Assembly: GCA_905160935.1 (NCBI GenBank)
Contig: CAJHZI010000192.1
Coordinates: 1,729,501 to 1,793,500, forward strand
Reading direction: 5' to 3'
From: Enchytraeus crypticus
Lineage: Eukaryota; Annelida; Clitellata; Enchytraeida; Enchytraeidae
Length of the DNA: 64,000 nt
Shown here: positions 13,077 through 26,765 of the stretch, piece after piece
How positions within the stretch are numbered: position 1 is the stretch's first letter
How the letters are laid out: each line of letters begins with the position of its first letter
Made by a program: the position numbers and the translations under genes
Notes under the pieces: model-generated
Seen by the model: the letters and a program-made list of their open reading frames with translations, nothing else
Databases searched by the model: none
What the model was told of the DNA's origin: nothing

Positions 13077-13345
13077 CTCTCTCTTAGTGCACTGCCTATT
13101 GGCAGGTCCATGGTATATAACGCCTCCACTCTTCTCTGTCTTCCGCCTTCCTCTTGATTTCCACATATGAGTGGGTTTTTAAATCATCTAACATACCTAA
13201 TCTCGGCCTGCCTCTACCTCTTTTTCTTCCACTCTACCTTCTATGACCTCTTTTAGTAGACCTTCCCCCCTTAGAATGTGTCCTATTCATCTCTTCTTCC
13301 TATTTCTTAATACATTTTTCAACTGTCTTTCTGTTTTAGAATGTA
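13077..13345 (-). mobile_element. LINE 3' fragment (family A, ETWTLRK type)
   Basis: The same 3' coding end as 15240-15660 and 49245-49660. In the minus sense it encodes the degraded tail ...LKEVIEGR...RLGMLDDLK...EDREEW..., then the phrase ccatggacctgccaatagg and a short CT/GA run. 5'-truncated and broken. Confidence 0.75.
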
Positions 13346-15230
13346 TCGAATCTTAAAAGGATCTAGCCTTGACAGAAACCACTGCGTAAGCTTCATGTAA
13401 CGCATTCAGACCTACAAAGCTATTACTGTTTTCTATATCTCATTTGACATCTGTGTTTAAGATCTAGTCAAGATTTATGCTTAAGATAGAAAAGATTGTC
13501 ACCAAAATGTTAGCCTGGTTATTTCAGTCTATATATCTACTCCAAATAACGTAATAGAATGACGGTCAGACATAAGGTGAGCATGACATGGTAGGTGAAC
13601 GATCACAGTAATATTGCGTCACCAAAAACAATCTCGTTTTAAATAGGATCGTGACTTCTAGAGACACGATATTTCGAGACCTGCTGCAAGAAGAGTTTAA
13701 AGTTTTCTATCTCAAGAACCTAAACGAATATTTAAGTTCATAATGTGCTTAAGATTTCATTTGAATATGTAATCAAAAGCACATAATAACTTCAATTACT
13801 GCAACGCAATAATTATAAATTACTGTTGCATATATAAAGATATATTTAGATGTATGTTGTACTGCTCTATGGTCAAAAATCTTCTCAGGAACCCACAATT
13901 CACTCTAAATGTAACCACTGTTGATTTTAATGCAATCATTATTTGGCTATAGCTTACATGTCATATCTATTAAAATCTATATTTTCTATACGAAAGTGAT
14001 TACTCTGTGGGCCTATTTATCGTGTGGTACGGAATAAAATAAAATAAATGAAAATTAGAAATAAAATCGTACATATATACCTGTACTAAATAAAAACTAA
14101 TTCTGCTTAACTTAAAGTAAGTGCACATATATATGCCGCATCTAATTGAATAGTGAAATTTTAAGGTTGCGATGAATTCAGATGAAATTAAATTAATTAG
14201 AACTTTATTGCAAATTATCATTTTAGTGTTATTCTTTACTTCATCACTTAGCGAGATTTAGTAATGCCCACTTTCGCGAATAGAAAGAGAAGTCAAATCA
14301 AAATGGCTTTCTCTCATCAATTTAACTTCGTCCAACCTTATATCTGGCGCTTTCTCAACGCTAAATAGCGTAAGGCAAGATAAAGCAAGATACATTTTCG
14401 CCGATGCTCAGTTTTTGATGAATAATATAATGGAATGTTTTGCATTTAGGAACATTAATTATGTAGTATGCGGAAAGCGTTGCAAATATGCCGGCGAACA
14501 TTTATTAAATCACTCTGACGGAGGTTTATATAAATCACGGGTCCAATATTTCAACAGAAATTTCACAGTCATATCCTGCGGGTAAAGCATCAGGCCGAGT
14601 TAGGCAGTTCCTTAAGGAATATTTCCCGCACTTTGTCAGAAAAGAATTCCCCGGCTATCTACAGTAAAGTAATTGTTACTTGTGCTTTAATGATGCAGTT
14701 TGCTAAACGGAAGAGAACGATAAGCTTTCAAAACTATATGTCTCAAATATTCACATACTAGTGCTTCAAGATTTGATTATTGACTGAGAAAGGCTTACAG
14801 ATAATATTTGCTTAGGCTACATGATCATGAATCGAAATTTAAACTTATGATTTAATCAGTTTATTTAACGTCAATCATTATGCTGATATCATTGTGAAAT
14901 GATTGACGTACAACTGATTGATGTCAATAATTGATGATATGCAATCAATCAATCAATGCATTGTACATCAATCAATTAATTAATTTTGTATCAAACAATA
15001 ACTTTACAATACAAAATATGGCAATTAATTGTATATCAATTTTTCGATTTAATTTTGTACATCAATCAATGCGAATTTAGCGTTTGTCTTTGCCTAAGAC
15101 GATGTATGAGATATCGAAACATCCAAATGCTAAAAGTAAATATTTTATACAGAGACAGTTGTTATCGGCTTTCAATACTGTATGTGCATGTTTAATTTGT
15201 ACGCTTTTTAATGCGTTTACTCTCTCTCTT
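13346..15230. other. intergenic DNA; (ATCA)n-rich near 14930-15070
   Basis: No gene supported. Between 14930 and 15070 there are repeated atcaatcaatcaatg phrases, a degenerate tetranucleotide array. Confidence 0.45.
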
Positions 15231-15237
15231 TCTCTCT

Positions 15238-15660
15238 TATATCTCTATTAGTGCACTGCCTACTGGCAGGTCCATGGTACATAACGCCTCCACTCTTCTC
15301 TGTCTTCCGCCTTCCTCTTCATTTCCACATATGAGTGGGTCTTTAAATCATCTAACATACCTAATCTCGGTCTGCCCCTGCCTCTTTTTCCTTCCATTCT
15401 ACATTCTATGACCTCTTTTAATAGACCTTCCTCCTTAGAATGTGTCCTATCCATCTCTACTTCCTATTTCTTAATACATTTATCAACTGTCTATCTGTGC
15501 CAACTCTCTCCAGGACTTCCTCATTTGTAACCTTTTGAATCCAGCACATCCTCTCCATTCTTCTCCAAATCCACATTTCCAATGCTTCCAGTTTCCTAAT
15601 ATCTTCCTTCCTTAAGGTCCATGTTTCACATTCATACAATAGCGTGATCCAAACCAAAGT
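15238..15660 (-). mobile_element. LINE 3' coding end (family A)
   Basis: Minus-strand frames encode [49 protein letters not shown], then after a one-base disruption near 15456 [20 protein letters not shown] and [20 protein letters not shown]. This is the C-terminal region found after the reverse transcriptase of RTE-like and related LINEs. A frame change makes it non-functional. It ends in a CT/GA run beside the (TA)n tract. Sister copies: 13077-13345, 19140-19310, 45115-45165, 49245-49660, 49765-49925, and a scrap at 16440-16530. Confidence 0.88.
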
Positions 15661-15745
15661 TATTCATCATCGTTATCCAATCAATCCTGTCAAAGGCCTT
15701 CTCGAAGTCTACTAAGCATACAAAAACGTCATAAAACGTCTCTCT

Positions 15746-15746
<1 letters not shown>

Positions 15747-15802
<56 letters not shown>
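15747..15802. repeat. (TA)n microsatellite
   Basis: About 28 uninterrupted TA pairs. Confidence 0.97.
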
Positions 15803-15806
<4 letters not shown>

Positions 15807-18205
15807 TATATCGTCTGAAATAATATTGACATCTTCCAGGCATACAATGAAATATATCTGAGACAGTTTAACGTCGTGACTCTTAGAAATAAAAATTTTC
15901 TCAAACAGTTTCCTGACGCTCAAATCTTCGCACAATCATTTCCTTTGATCTCAGATCATAGACTTGATCAAGGCTCGAGACTCGCAAGAGCAGAAGCGAG
16001 TCAAGCGAGTCAAGTGATTTATGTTTAGAAATTGGTCGAATGATACCGACAATATGTTTCGTAAGTGCAGCAACTTCTGCAAGTTTCGTATTTTTATATT
16101 TCCATTCCTGTTTAAATCTATAGAGGCACTTAATTGGCTGCTGTTAGTTCATTACCACTGTAGCAAATTGTCAATGAATATTTAAAACATTAGGAGAATT
16201 GAAACAGCGTTGATTATGTAACTCTAGCACAAACTCTTTTGATCAAATTTATCCAGTAGATTATGTAATTTTGTCATCTTTTTCTAAAGATAAAGGGAGT
16301 TGTCATGCTTTGGACAGTGCGTTAATGGATTTAAGCATTTTAGACCTTAGAGAATTCAGTTATAATGTCAGGGTTATTTACTGCAACGTATGATTTTGAA
16401 TGCAAAAGTTAATGTTAGATGATTTAAAAGATCCATCCGTATGTGGACATGAAGAGGAAAATGGAAGACAGGGAAGAGTGGAGGCCTTCTATACCGTGGA
16501 GGCGTTATATATCACCAATAGGCAGTGATCAAAAGTTTAGTAACGACAGATTTGAGCAGAGATTTTTAAAAGTAGTTTATAAAGAGAATAAACAAAATGG
16601 GACCCAAGACAATTTCCCGGAACAGCCTACTCAAAAAAGGACGCTTACGAAAGAAGGATGAACCTACTTTGACAGTTTGGGACCTTGTAGACAATGGAGA
16701 AATGTACGTAATATCATTAATCAGAATTTCAGAGGATGTATGTAAAACACTTTAATCGAATCGAACTATAGATTGATTAAGCTTGAATATAATTTGGGAT
16801 AGTAAAGCTGCATCAAATCGACTATGCTGCGAATGTGCAAAACATAATGATAAGAATTTTAAGCTAAAGTTGCACAATAAATTTTATTATTAGCGCTTCT
16901 AAAAGAACTCTGCTAGCATATACATACGGTATTAATTTAAAATTTAATTATAATAAACAATATTTGCACTCAATTTATTTCTGGCAACACGATTTATTCA
17001 AGCCTCCGGCAGTGTATATTTCGATGCAGTTTATATATAGATGATCCTCTCTTTCTAAATTAATTAAACGTGAATTTAAATCTTATAGACTGAATACACT
17101 TAGGTATAATGAGATATATCATAGAACGAGAACTTAATTTGTAGCCTACAGCTCTTTGTAGATAAAATTGAGAATCAATATTAACAGATCGATATTTCAA
17201 ATCAAGCGTATTATTTTTGCACTTGGACACTTAGGTTAGTTTAGCAGAAAATTACTTCTTATATCTACATACCATTCCTGTTAACCAATTTTTCATCTGA
17301 ATGATTTAATCTGCTAAATCAGCCTTGCTAATGTTAGCAAATGTTGCTACTCAATTTTTAGCAAACAGACGAATGTGAAGATCAAATACTTACATATCCC
17401 GTTTTATCAGTTCGCAAGCCTGCAGGCAATTTTATAAAATTAGCATTAGAGCCTATCTTACTAATACTCAAACGTTTAGGCAATGCCAAATTACATTGCC
17501 GATGTTTAAAAATGTCTGATATAGTCAACAATTTATAGTTCCTTTAGATTATAGTAATATAAATAATTATTGAATTTATTACCAGATCTGAAAAACTCAA
17601 ATTATTAACGTCTACGTTGCAAAATGACAGACATATACGAGTAAAAACAAGGGTGTACGGGTTCTAGTTCCCTCTTATGCCAAATTTCAGGTTGTTCAGT
17701 TATGGTAGTTCCAGTTCGTTCTAACCGTGCCGTGAAGTAATTTTGGAACTTTTATGTGATAGAATGTGCTAAAGTAAAACCCAATGAAAACATTTAACTT
17801 GTAGTTTTTCATCTGATAGTGTGGTCATAGTCGTCATGATAGCCTAGTATTAGTTATCACCTTAGTTTCGATTTTAAGTTAAGTTCAATCTATCAAGTTA
17901 AGTTTCAAAGTTATATCATCCCAGGTTTATTGACGCAATGGGCATGCATTCATAATATGATAATAGTATGCTCTCAAAGAACGCCCCTTTCATGAATGCA
18001 TGTTTCATGTCATATTATTCCAGAACACATATAAACCAATTCCGATACAATGTGTCACAGTACAAAATATTCTTCATAGCAAAAATATATTTGAAAACAT
18101 TTGAAACAATCACGACTAAAATTATTGTTACGAAAGGAGAGTAAACTTAATTTTATACATCAGGTAATATAAATGAAATATTTCTTCAAATCCTACTCTA
18201 TCTCC
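15803..18205. other. intergenic DNA with one LINE scrap
   Basis: At 16440-16530 (plus) the frame MKRKMEDREEW followed by caccaataggcagtg matches the end of LINE family A. The remainder is AT-rich with no supported gene. Confidence 0.5.
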
Positions 18206-18211
18206 TACTCT

Positions 18212-18256
<45 letters not shown>

Positions 18257-18302
18257 AATCTATATATCTCTCTTTCCCCCTCTCTCTCTCTTCCTCTCTC
18301 CC
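18206..18302. repeat. (CT)n microsatellite
   Basis: Long pure and interrupted CT run. Confidence 0.95.
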
Positions 18303-19139
18303 TTGCACTATCTATTTAATAGCATTTTGGTGCATTAGGTCATTTCTCTCTCTCATTTTTAAACAATACAACAGATCGACTACTATCATCTTCAGTAATA
18401 ATTTTTAAAGGTTAGGACTGACCCACATTTTTAGTCTTATTCTGGTGCAGATCCCCCTCACCATTAATGTTGTTTTAGGTCAACTCTCTCTTAGTAAGTC
18501 TCGACGCTTGGGTCGGTCGCTCGATGAAGAAAATGTTTGTTTTCTTCAGCGTCACACAGTTTGCAATTTCATCTCTAAATATGCGCAGCAGGGAACCCTT
18601 GCAGTTGGCTCTGAAGAAAGTCAACAGGCAGCGACGCCCTAATAACATTAGCCACAACTAGTCAATCGATCGACAGAGAGGCTTGAGTGTGCATGGCGAC
18701 TTCATAGTGCTTCTGAGCGTGAAGTAAGAGAGTGGAAATATAGAACGTATCTCATAGCATTTAGGAGATTGACGAACCTTTCTTTTTGTTCTCTTCTTTG
18801 AAGAAGAACAAAAGGTCATGTTTTTATAGCACTATTTATGTCTTAAAACTTACTTTGGCCAAATGTTAATTTGTTATTGATTGATAGGCAGATGGATTGA
18901 TTTTAATTTATAGATTAATTTAATGGGATACGTTGTGAAGTACATGTACATACATGTATGCATTTCCATAATTAGCTCTTATAGTTAATTGTGTTTCTGT
19001 TATGGATAAGCTACACAGATTTACCAGTTATCAGTAAGGGATACCTAGTAGTTTTGCAGTTGGTTTGCTCAATCTAATTACATTTAAAAGACTAAAGAAC
19101 TAAATGTTTTGCTATAATCTTTGTCTGGATTCAACAAAT

Positions 19140-19312
19140 ATCTCTCTCTCTCTTAGTGCACTGCCTACTGGCAGGTCCATTGTATATAACGCCTCCACTC
19201 TTCTCTGTCTTCCGCTTTCTCTTCATTTCCACATATGAGTGGGTCTTAAAATCATCTAACATACCTAATCTCGGCCTGCCCCTGCCTCTTCTTCCAGGCT
19301 ACCTTCTATGTC
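19140..19312 (-). mobile_element. LINE 3' fragment (family A)
   Basis: tctctctcttagtgcactgcctactggcaggtcc and the following 150 bp match 15238-15400 almost base for base; shorter at its 5' side. Confidence 0.85.
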
Positions 19313-20104
19313 TACCTTCATCAAATATATAGCTTTGAGAAAGAGAGTCGTTTGCTCACTTATAAAGTGCTTTTAGTTAAATTAAAAAGGAATTTATGAA
19401 TATAATATGTAACTTCTACGTGCAGTTTTGGAAATGAGTCATACTAAAACAAATGTGTCATTTATAACTAAACTCATTACATCAATGCAGTGGCGAATAA
19501 ATTATGTTACGAATATTTATTTTAAAATCAAATTATGTTAAAGAAAAGTATGTAAAATAAAAGCTATAGCATTTAAATGAACTAATTAAAGTATTATGAG
19601 AAAGCTACACTAAAATTTTTCATATCCTCATCGCAAACATTAAGCTAATAAAATTCAGACACATCTGGCACCTAAATACCGTCTAATACTTCCTAATATT
19701 TCAATCACGGTGATATATTGGTTAAGCGCACGTATACACTGAATTCATTTATAATGCATTGTATGAAATTCTGCACTCGTAAATGATTAATATTTTAATG
19801 CGAACAAAGTAGACGGCTAAGAGCTTAGTAGAGAGAGAGAGAGAGAGATCGGCTGCCTCGCACTGGAATATGGAGAAAGGTATTTAGTAGTATCCTGGTA
19901 TGTGCCTATGTCTCATATGTATAGCATTTGGATTAAACATGGAGATTTAGCATCTAATAACATTTTACATCTAAAAGCTTCAAGTGTGTCAGTAGTCAAT
20001 AAAGAATATTCCTGCTCGCGTAGATCTACTTTGTGTCTAATTAAATTAAGTTAATAAGTTAGTTTGTTAAATTAAAGCTATACAAGAGTTCTGTTCCCAT
20101 TGAT

Positions 20105-20325
20105 GGATGTATATATGTATGTATGTATGTATGTATATATGTATGTATGTATGCATGTATGTATGTATGCATGTATGCCTGTATGTATGCATGTATTCAT
20201 GTATGTATGTATGTATGTATGTATGTATGTATGTATGTATGTATGTATGTATGTATGTATGTATGTATGTATGTATGTATGTATGTATGCATGCATGCAT
20301 GCATGCATGCATGCATGCATTCATG
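20105..20325. repeat. (ATGT)n/(ATGC)n tetranucleotide array
   Basis: About 220 bp of gtatgtatgtat changing to gcatgcatgcat at the right end. It is open in several frames on both strands only because a 4-bp period lacks stops; these frames are not genes. Confidence 0.98.
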
Positions 20326-20329
20326 CTCA

Positions 20330-22560
20330 TCATCTGTTTTGTATTAGCATTATTAATATGACAAGGAATATCTTAGCAATTTCTACATTCTAGGGAAATG
20401 GTTCACTACAAATGTGATCAAATCAAAGTTAATTGTCATGACTAAATTGACACTGACAAGCAATTACTATGTAATAGATTAAAGTGACGCATGGCATCCT
20501 AGTTTCTATATCTATTATTCATAGACTCCAAGCACGCGAACAAGCAAATACACACATTATTACAGCATAAACTTACACCTGTACAAAGTCAAGTGCATAC
20601 AGATTTGAACAGACAACGTTACAACAGAAATGCAGTAAGAACATGAACTTCGTGAACATACACACAAAGTCACAAACAAACAAACACACACGCACGCATT
20701 CATACTTACATATCGACACAATTAAATAATTGATAAAAAGCTCTAACATCACGCTTATAATTGCAGCTCAGTGTGTTGGAGTTAACTTTAGATTTTGTAT
20801 TCGGAGTATTTGCAGACCATTTTAATTATTCACTCGGTCAAAATATTCTGCACTAAACGCACCCAATCTCCTCGCGTGATCCTACTTTTAGAATCGTCAC
20901 AATTTAGATGAGAATTAATTGAAACGATTAACAGTAGTAAATATGCGTAATTAGACAACTCTAGAGCTAAGTATAAAGTCTGTTTTCGTTTCACTAGTGT
21001 ACCAGCAGTGACAGTCCGATGTGGTTTTCAACCCGTTGCTTCTTGCTGATTATCAAGTTTATATTATATAAATACACATGTACATGTAGTTATTACACGC
21101 TTTTCACAATACAGGCAGACATTATATAAGAATATTGTAATAAGTAAATGTAATATGCTTAATAGTTACAAAATAAAAATTACATAATTTATTATTTAGG
21201 CCTCAATTAGTATAGGCCTGTTGTATAAACACCTGAGTATGCAGTACTACTCAAAATGTTATTCTAAATATATGCAAAATCGTTATATGCACGTAGGTTA
21301 CTGTATAAAATGTAGCGCATATATGAATTTAAGTTACTAGACTGAAAGGCCAAAGAGCCAAAGACCAGTTTAGAGTTAGTTTCCTGCTCGATAGCATGTC
21401 AGCGAAATGAAACTCTGCAGCTACTGATCCTATGTCGAAAAACTTGCCAATAAGCCACTGGTTTAGCACACAAACAATCGTTGGGCAATTCTTAGAATCA
21501 TGACTGACTGCAAACAATCGATAAATAGGCCTACTTGCAATTACACATAAGGAAAAGGATAACACTAAATGTTATAATTACTTTACTGGTTGGCCTCCTA
21601 CGTATGTAATTGTCATATTCATTGCTGTCTTCACTGTTGAATAGAAATTTTTCATGTTTGGGGTATAATTTATCTGTCGGTTAAAAATTATCGAAACCTT
21701 GGTGTAGAAAAATTCACCACAAGTGCATTTATAATTAAAATCAGTGCTTGAGAAAGTGACAGAAAGGTTCTTGACTTGACCAGTACAAAATTACTAACTT
21801 ATCGGTGTTCGAGTTGCCCTCTGAATGGGTTTGCAAAGTGAATATTATGTTGGGGAGCATCGGGTGTGAATGCGCTTTTGTTTACTGCAATTCAACGATT
21901 CATTAAGTAAGACTGTCACAGTTTAAAATACTCCAAACCGTTATTCATATTTGATTAGTTAGACTATTCCACTAATTAAAGACTCTTTACATAGACCATC
22001 ACAAATGCATCTAAAAGTATTATTGGGATTTCAGTATGGCTATAGAGAGGCAGTCCAGTTCTTTTACCACTCCATGTCTGGGTCAGAGTGAGGAGATGAA
22101 TATGCAAAGTGGCGGGATGGACACCTGGGATTCGCTGTAGATTTGGACGTGGTGCAGAGATAAATGTGCCAAGTCTAACAAGGTTTAATGGCGTGGCTGG
22201 AAGTGGAAAAGCCATACGAAGTAAAATTTAAAGTTACTAAAAGGGGGGGAGGGTAAAACACTGCAATTCATAGTATACTACTATAGCATATGCAAGTTTG
22301 AAATAATATTAATTCATATCTTAATTTGTTTTAATGGCAAACCCTTTAAAAGTAATCTTGGATGTACGAACGGTTAATTATTTTCTATTATGCTAGTGTT
22401 TGTCCAAAGTTAGTCATTGCGCAAAGCCTATGAGAATTTAGAAATAGTGTTGTCCAATGGATTTCTAAAGTTGTCAATGATCTCCAGGAAAGTTTAATAT
22501 TTCGTAGACTATATATTTCATAGTAAGACTATGCCTAAGTACACCTCAATATATCCTATA
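20330..22560. other. intergenic DNA, nothing recognised
   Basis: Two minus-strand open stretches (21329-21565 and 21976-22215) have no motif, no homologous feel and no splice context. I do not call them genes. Confidence 0.4.
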
Positions 22561-22564
22561 GCTT

Positions 22565-22690
22565 AGAAATAATATGGCTTCTGAGATGGTTTCCTGTTGC
22601 CTTCCTTAGTTCTTGCTCAGTCGCTTCTTACAACACGTGTAGTTTACGGTTCGTCTATTCTTAAAAGTTCCGTACATAACAAGGGAACAT
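22565..22690 (-). mobile_element. LINE family D 3'-end fragment
   Basis: atggcttctgagatggtttcc...cttcttacaacacgtgtagtttacggttcgtctattc corresponds to 2275-2350 and 27560-27610. Confidence 0.5.
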
Positions 22691-22959
22691 ACCATGATTA
22701 TGACATTGTGCAGTAATATTTGTTGATACTTCTTAGTATATGCTGATTATTAGTATGTTGCAACTGATGTATGTTTCATTTATTAAACATATATTACTAA
22801 CAAACAACTCCTGATATAATATTAAATTATTATAATTACAAGATAGACTATATGCTGCCGGTCACATAGATAAATCTTCTTAAGAAAAATCTTACCTTAC
22901 TTTTATAAATCTTACCTACTTCTACTTACTAGATTAATTTATATAAAGTCCTTTGAAGG

Positions 22960-23068
22960 TTTGTTTCGTCATCGCAAGAGATAAGTTTGAGACGTACGGC
23001 TGGAATTCGAACCAAGGGTCTCCTGCTTGTCGGCCAAGCTTGCTATCTATTCGGTCATCTAACCGTCA
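22960..23068 (-). mobile_element. tRNA-like SINE fragment
   Basis: In the minus sense, ggttagatgaccgaatagat...caggagacccttggttcgaattccagccg carries A-box-like and B-box-like (ggttcgaattcc) pol III promoter motifs at tRNA-like spacing. It does not fold as a convincing tRNA (no clean acceptor stem), so a SINE head is more likely. Confidence 0.4.
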
Positions 23069-23514
23069 AAATAGTACAGATTGATATAAAATATTCAATT
23101 TGAAGTTTTGTATTTTTTAAGGTAAATTCATTCAATTTTAATGATGCTTCAACTGTTATAATTCTGTAACTGTATAAATTGTAAGTAATGGGCAACAAGG
23201 AGATTTCAAAGGAACAAAGCAGGTAAGCAACAATTATTGTGTCAATCAACTCTTGCCTTCAGCGCATGTTTTACTAATGGAATTCTTTGGCGGTCAAGTC
23301 TTGAAGTCTTATGACTTATCAAATGCATTAGGTCGACAGTTTCCAGTGGGACACAATCAATAAAATAACCTCCTTCCTTCTCGCTCTCCGTCCGTCTAGC
23401 TAACCCTCTCTCTACCTGTCTCTGTTAGACTACCTCTTTGTCGGTTAGTCAGTCTGATAATCTGCGATGACCCAGATAAAGCACGGCCAGACTCCTAGGT
23501 TTATTGTTTGAGGC

Positions 23515-23690
23515 AGTACTTAAACGTCTGTTTCATCCTGCCAAGAACTCTTAAGTAGAACTGACATAATATACTCTAGTGAATGCTTAGAATCAGCAAA
23601 GCCTGTGTTTCATCCTGCCAAGAACTCTAAGTAGAACTGAAACTATATACTGTAGTGAATGCTTAGAATCAGCAAAGTCTGGGTAATGGC
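23515..23690. repeat. 82-bp tandem duplication
   Basis: Two adjacent copies of a unit containing tttcatcctgccaagaactc and gtgaatgcttagaatcagca with small differences. Confidence 0.9.
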
Positions 23691-23734
23691 TATTATAAAT
23701 ATGATTTGCATAATGTCAATTTACTTTCAGTTAC

Positions 23735-23975
23735 TCGTGTGTACTAGACCAACCACCACTGCACATGTCGTAAAAGACGACAAAGCACTAAGATCCAAAC
23801 CGACGTCAGAAAGAGCATACGGTTGGCGAGCGCCTAGACTGCAGAAATATCTAAAAAATATAAATTATTGTAAAATGAATGGAAAGTTCCCCACTACACA
23901 GAGAGGAGTGAATGTCTATTCGAATCCCGACCCTAGCTAATTAGCAGGGATTCAAGGGAAGATGATGATGATGTC
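23735..23975 (+). mobile_element. LINE family D 3' end with (GAT)n tail
   Basis: The frame reads AHVVKDDKALRSKPTSERAY, WRAPRLQKYLKN, then RGVNVYSNPDPS and, past a stop, AGIQGK followed by GAT repeats. The same sequence in minus orientation is at 27405-27625 and 44005-44215, and its extreme 3' end recurs at 48485-48565, 53195-53300, 53720-53830, 31730-31860 and 54470-54590. At 53740 the frame reads [13 protein letters not shown], a typical LINE ORF2 C-terminus. The 93-codon open stretch 23659-23940, with a hydrophobic start, is a chimera of this fragment and upstream DNA, not a secreted-peptide gene. Confidence 0.75.
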
Positions 23976-24207
23976 AATTACTTTCAGTCACTGAAAATTA
24001 TATGGAGAAACTTAAGTGAGGGGTCAAATACAGAAGAATTAGATAAAACTCTGGAACTGCGACCTAAGTAGAATAATAATATCCCAACAGATTTATAGCA
24101 AACATTCAGTTATATTTAACTTAATTATATTTAGAAGCACCACATCTAGAAAGCTAAGTGAAATTTACGTAATACAGTTATTTGAATTTACATTTAACAA
24201 TTAGAAA

Positions 24208-26384
24208 GGAAGAATCAATATTTACCGGCTATGATGAAATAGGAGCTCTGTACATTCTTAATTCTTCTTTGATTGATCATATATATCAATGTGTAAATTG
24301 GTTTCAGTCATTATTTCTCCTAGTGTTTATATTTATCTGCTACCATATTCTTCAAAACAGCGTAAATTACATTAGTCGTGTCTTTCAAGTTAACTTAAAT
24401 CATCTCGCAGAGTCTTTTTAAATTATCCTATCTGTGCAACTTGTTCCTTACACGTACTCTTAGCCTAGATGAATGCGATGCTACTCAGCTGCTAAAGTTA
24501 CTCATCGGCATCAATACTAACACTGTTCAGGCGCTACACTGCAGGTCTACGGATTACAGAACATCAGGTTTTCTTAGTTAAAAATGTCAGATAGGAGCAG
24601 ACTGGAGTGGCTCTGAATGAAGAGCTGCTCTTGAGCACATCTCTATAGAGTGTCGATGTTTGTTGATCGGCACGCGACTGATGAGTGAGAGCGAGTTTAA
24701 CGGAGCGATTCTAGAAAGATCTAAAAATAGATAGAGATGACGAAGTGGTTAGGTAGCGAGAGCGATATTAACCGTCATCATTTTGATATAAGAAATAAAT
24801 GGTTGAAAATATAGTAATGAATTAATTATATTGAGACTTCAGTGACACTATTAACTTATTTGACGTCCCTGACATCATCCTTATATGAGGAAACGGACGT
24901 TAAATCTTTATTATTATTTATTTATCAGATTTTCGTTAAGCTAATGGTTGTTAGCCACTAGTTTTCTGTTATCAGTCAGCCTCGATGTGAAACTGTGTCA
25001 TTATAACTGTGGGCCTTGGAACCGTCAGTTAACATCACTCACTAAGGGGAGAGGGATTGAATAACGCAACCTTGTCGTGTTTAAAGTGAAAGATATAATA
25101 ACATTTATACATCATGTTTCTCCTCCCATGTTGTTAGCAGTGCGCCAAATGGCAGGACCAATTCGAAGTTCCAACGCCATATTTGCTTTGAAACTAAAGA
25201 CAATAAATAGTAGGCCATAGGCTAACAAATTGTTCAAATAAAATATAAATTTTAAGCCCTTACCACAACTTTTAACTGTAGTCTTTGGCTTGAAGGAAGA
25301 ATCAATATTTACCAGCTATGATGAAATAGGAACTCTGTATATTCTTAATGCATCTTTGATTGGTCATACATGGATATATCACCACGTAGATTATGCTTTC
25401 AATTATTGTTTCTCCTAGTGTTTATATTTATTTGCTACCATATTAATCAAAACAGCGTAAATTACATTAGTCGTGTCTTTCGAGATAATTTAAATCATCT
25501 CGCAGAGTTTTTTAAAACTATCCGATCTGTGAAAATCGCTCCTTACTCTTATTATTTACTACTTATTACTTACTTTCTTATCAGCTTATTAGCTTAAGCT
25601 TATTAGACGAGATGAATGTAATACGACTAAACCGGGAAAGTTACTCATCGGCACAAAGACTAGCACTGTAGTCATGCGCCATAATGCAGGTCTACTGATT
25701 GCAGAACATCAGGTTGCGCGGTTAAAGATGTCAGCTAGGAGCAGACTGGATCAGCTCTGAATGAAGAGCGGCTCTTGAGCACATCTCCACAGTATCGCTG
25801 TTTGTTGATCAGCACGCGACTGATTGAGAGCGAGTTTAACGGAGCGATTCTAGAAAGATCTACAGGCTAAAAATAGATAGAGATGACGAAGTGGTTAGGT
25901 AGCGATAGTGATATTAACCGTCAGCATTTGGAACTTATAAATAAATGGTTGAAAATATAGTAATGAATGAATTCTATTGAGATTTCAGTGACGCTATTAA
26001 CTTATCAGATTCTCGATAAGCTTCAGGGTATTTACCCACTAGTTTTCTGTTATTAGCTAGCTTCGATGTGAAACTGTAGATTATGATTAGAACTGCGTGC
26101 ATTGGAACCGTCATTTAGCATCACTCACTACGGGGAGAGGGATTATGACCCAACCTTGTTGTATTAAAAGTGAATGAGATAATAACATTAAATTTTATAC
26201 ATCATGTTTCTCTCCTGTGTTCTTAGCATTGCGCCAAATGGCAGGATCAATATCGGAGTTCCACCGCTATATTTACTAGGAAGCTAAAGACAATAAACAG
26301 TATGCCATAAGCTAACAAATTGTTCAAATGAAATATAAATTTTAAGCCCTTACCACAACCTTTAAATGTAGTATTTGGCTTGAA
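24208..26384. repeat. tandem duplication, two copies of about 1.09 kb
   Basis: Copy 1 (24208-25294) and copy 2 (25295-26384) align end to end. Both start ggaagaatcaatatttacc and end ccttaccacaac...tttggcttgaa, with roughly ten percent differences and small indels. Short open stretches (24182-24421, 25370-25597) encode a shared hydrophobic LFLLVFIFICYH segment, but each is cut by stops and lacks a shared start, so I do not call a gene. Confidence 0.95.
24860..24921 (+). mobile_element. short insertion of SINE/LINE tail (family E) in copy 1 only
   Basis: gacgtccctgacatcatccttatatgaggaaacggacgttaaatcttta plus TTA repeats is present in copy 1 and missing from the matching site in copy 2 (aacttat|cagattctcg). 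The bases ttat flank it on both sides, a probable 4-bp target duplication. Confidence 0.85.
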
Positions 26385-26765
26385 AAACGCGCCTTCTGGT
26401 GATTTTTTACATCACCTTCCTCAAATCTCCGTTGCACAATTATTGGCTCTCGTGAAACACTTTACGTTTTCTGTTGGTCAATTCAAAAGCATTCCAAAAA
26501 CCAGTACAGATTTCTTTTCTGTATGAGCTGCAATTGAACCTTTAAGCGCAAATTTAATGATCCAAAAATTGAAGTTTTTCAGTAACGAAAAACACGACGT
26601 CAAACTTAAAGAGTAAAGGCGATTTAATTATTATCTGCTAAATTTTTCAACAGTATGCCTGGTAAACCAGAGCAGCCGACCGTTCATTAAGTTTTACAAT
26701 CAGCGAAAAAGTCACACTTCAGGTTAACAGTGTAACGTCTGTCCCTAGACGGGGTGCATCCGAGC

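Noticed and set aside
20067..20393. Several overlapping open frames (MYVCMYVC-type and HTYIHTYI-type)
   Set aside because: Products of a tetranucleotide microsatellite that lacks stops in all frames.
23659..23940. Small secreted peptide with a signal-like N-terminus
   Set aside because: Its second half is the LINE family D coding end shared with 27405 and 44005; the hydrophobic start is from unrelated flank.
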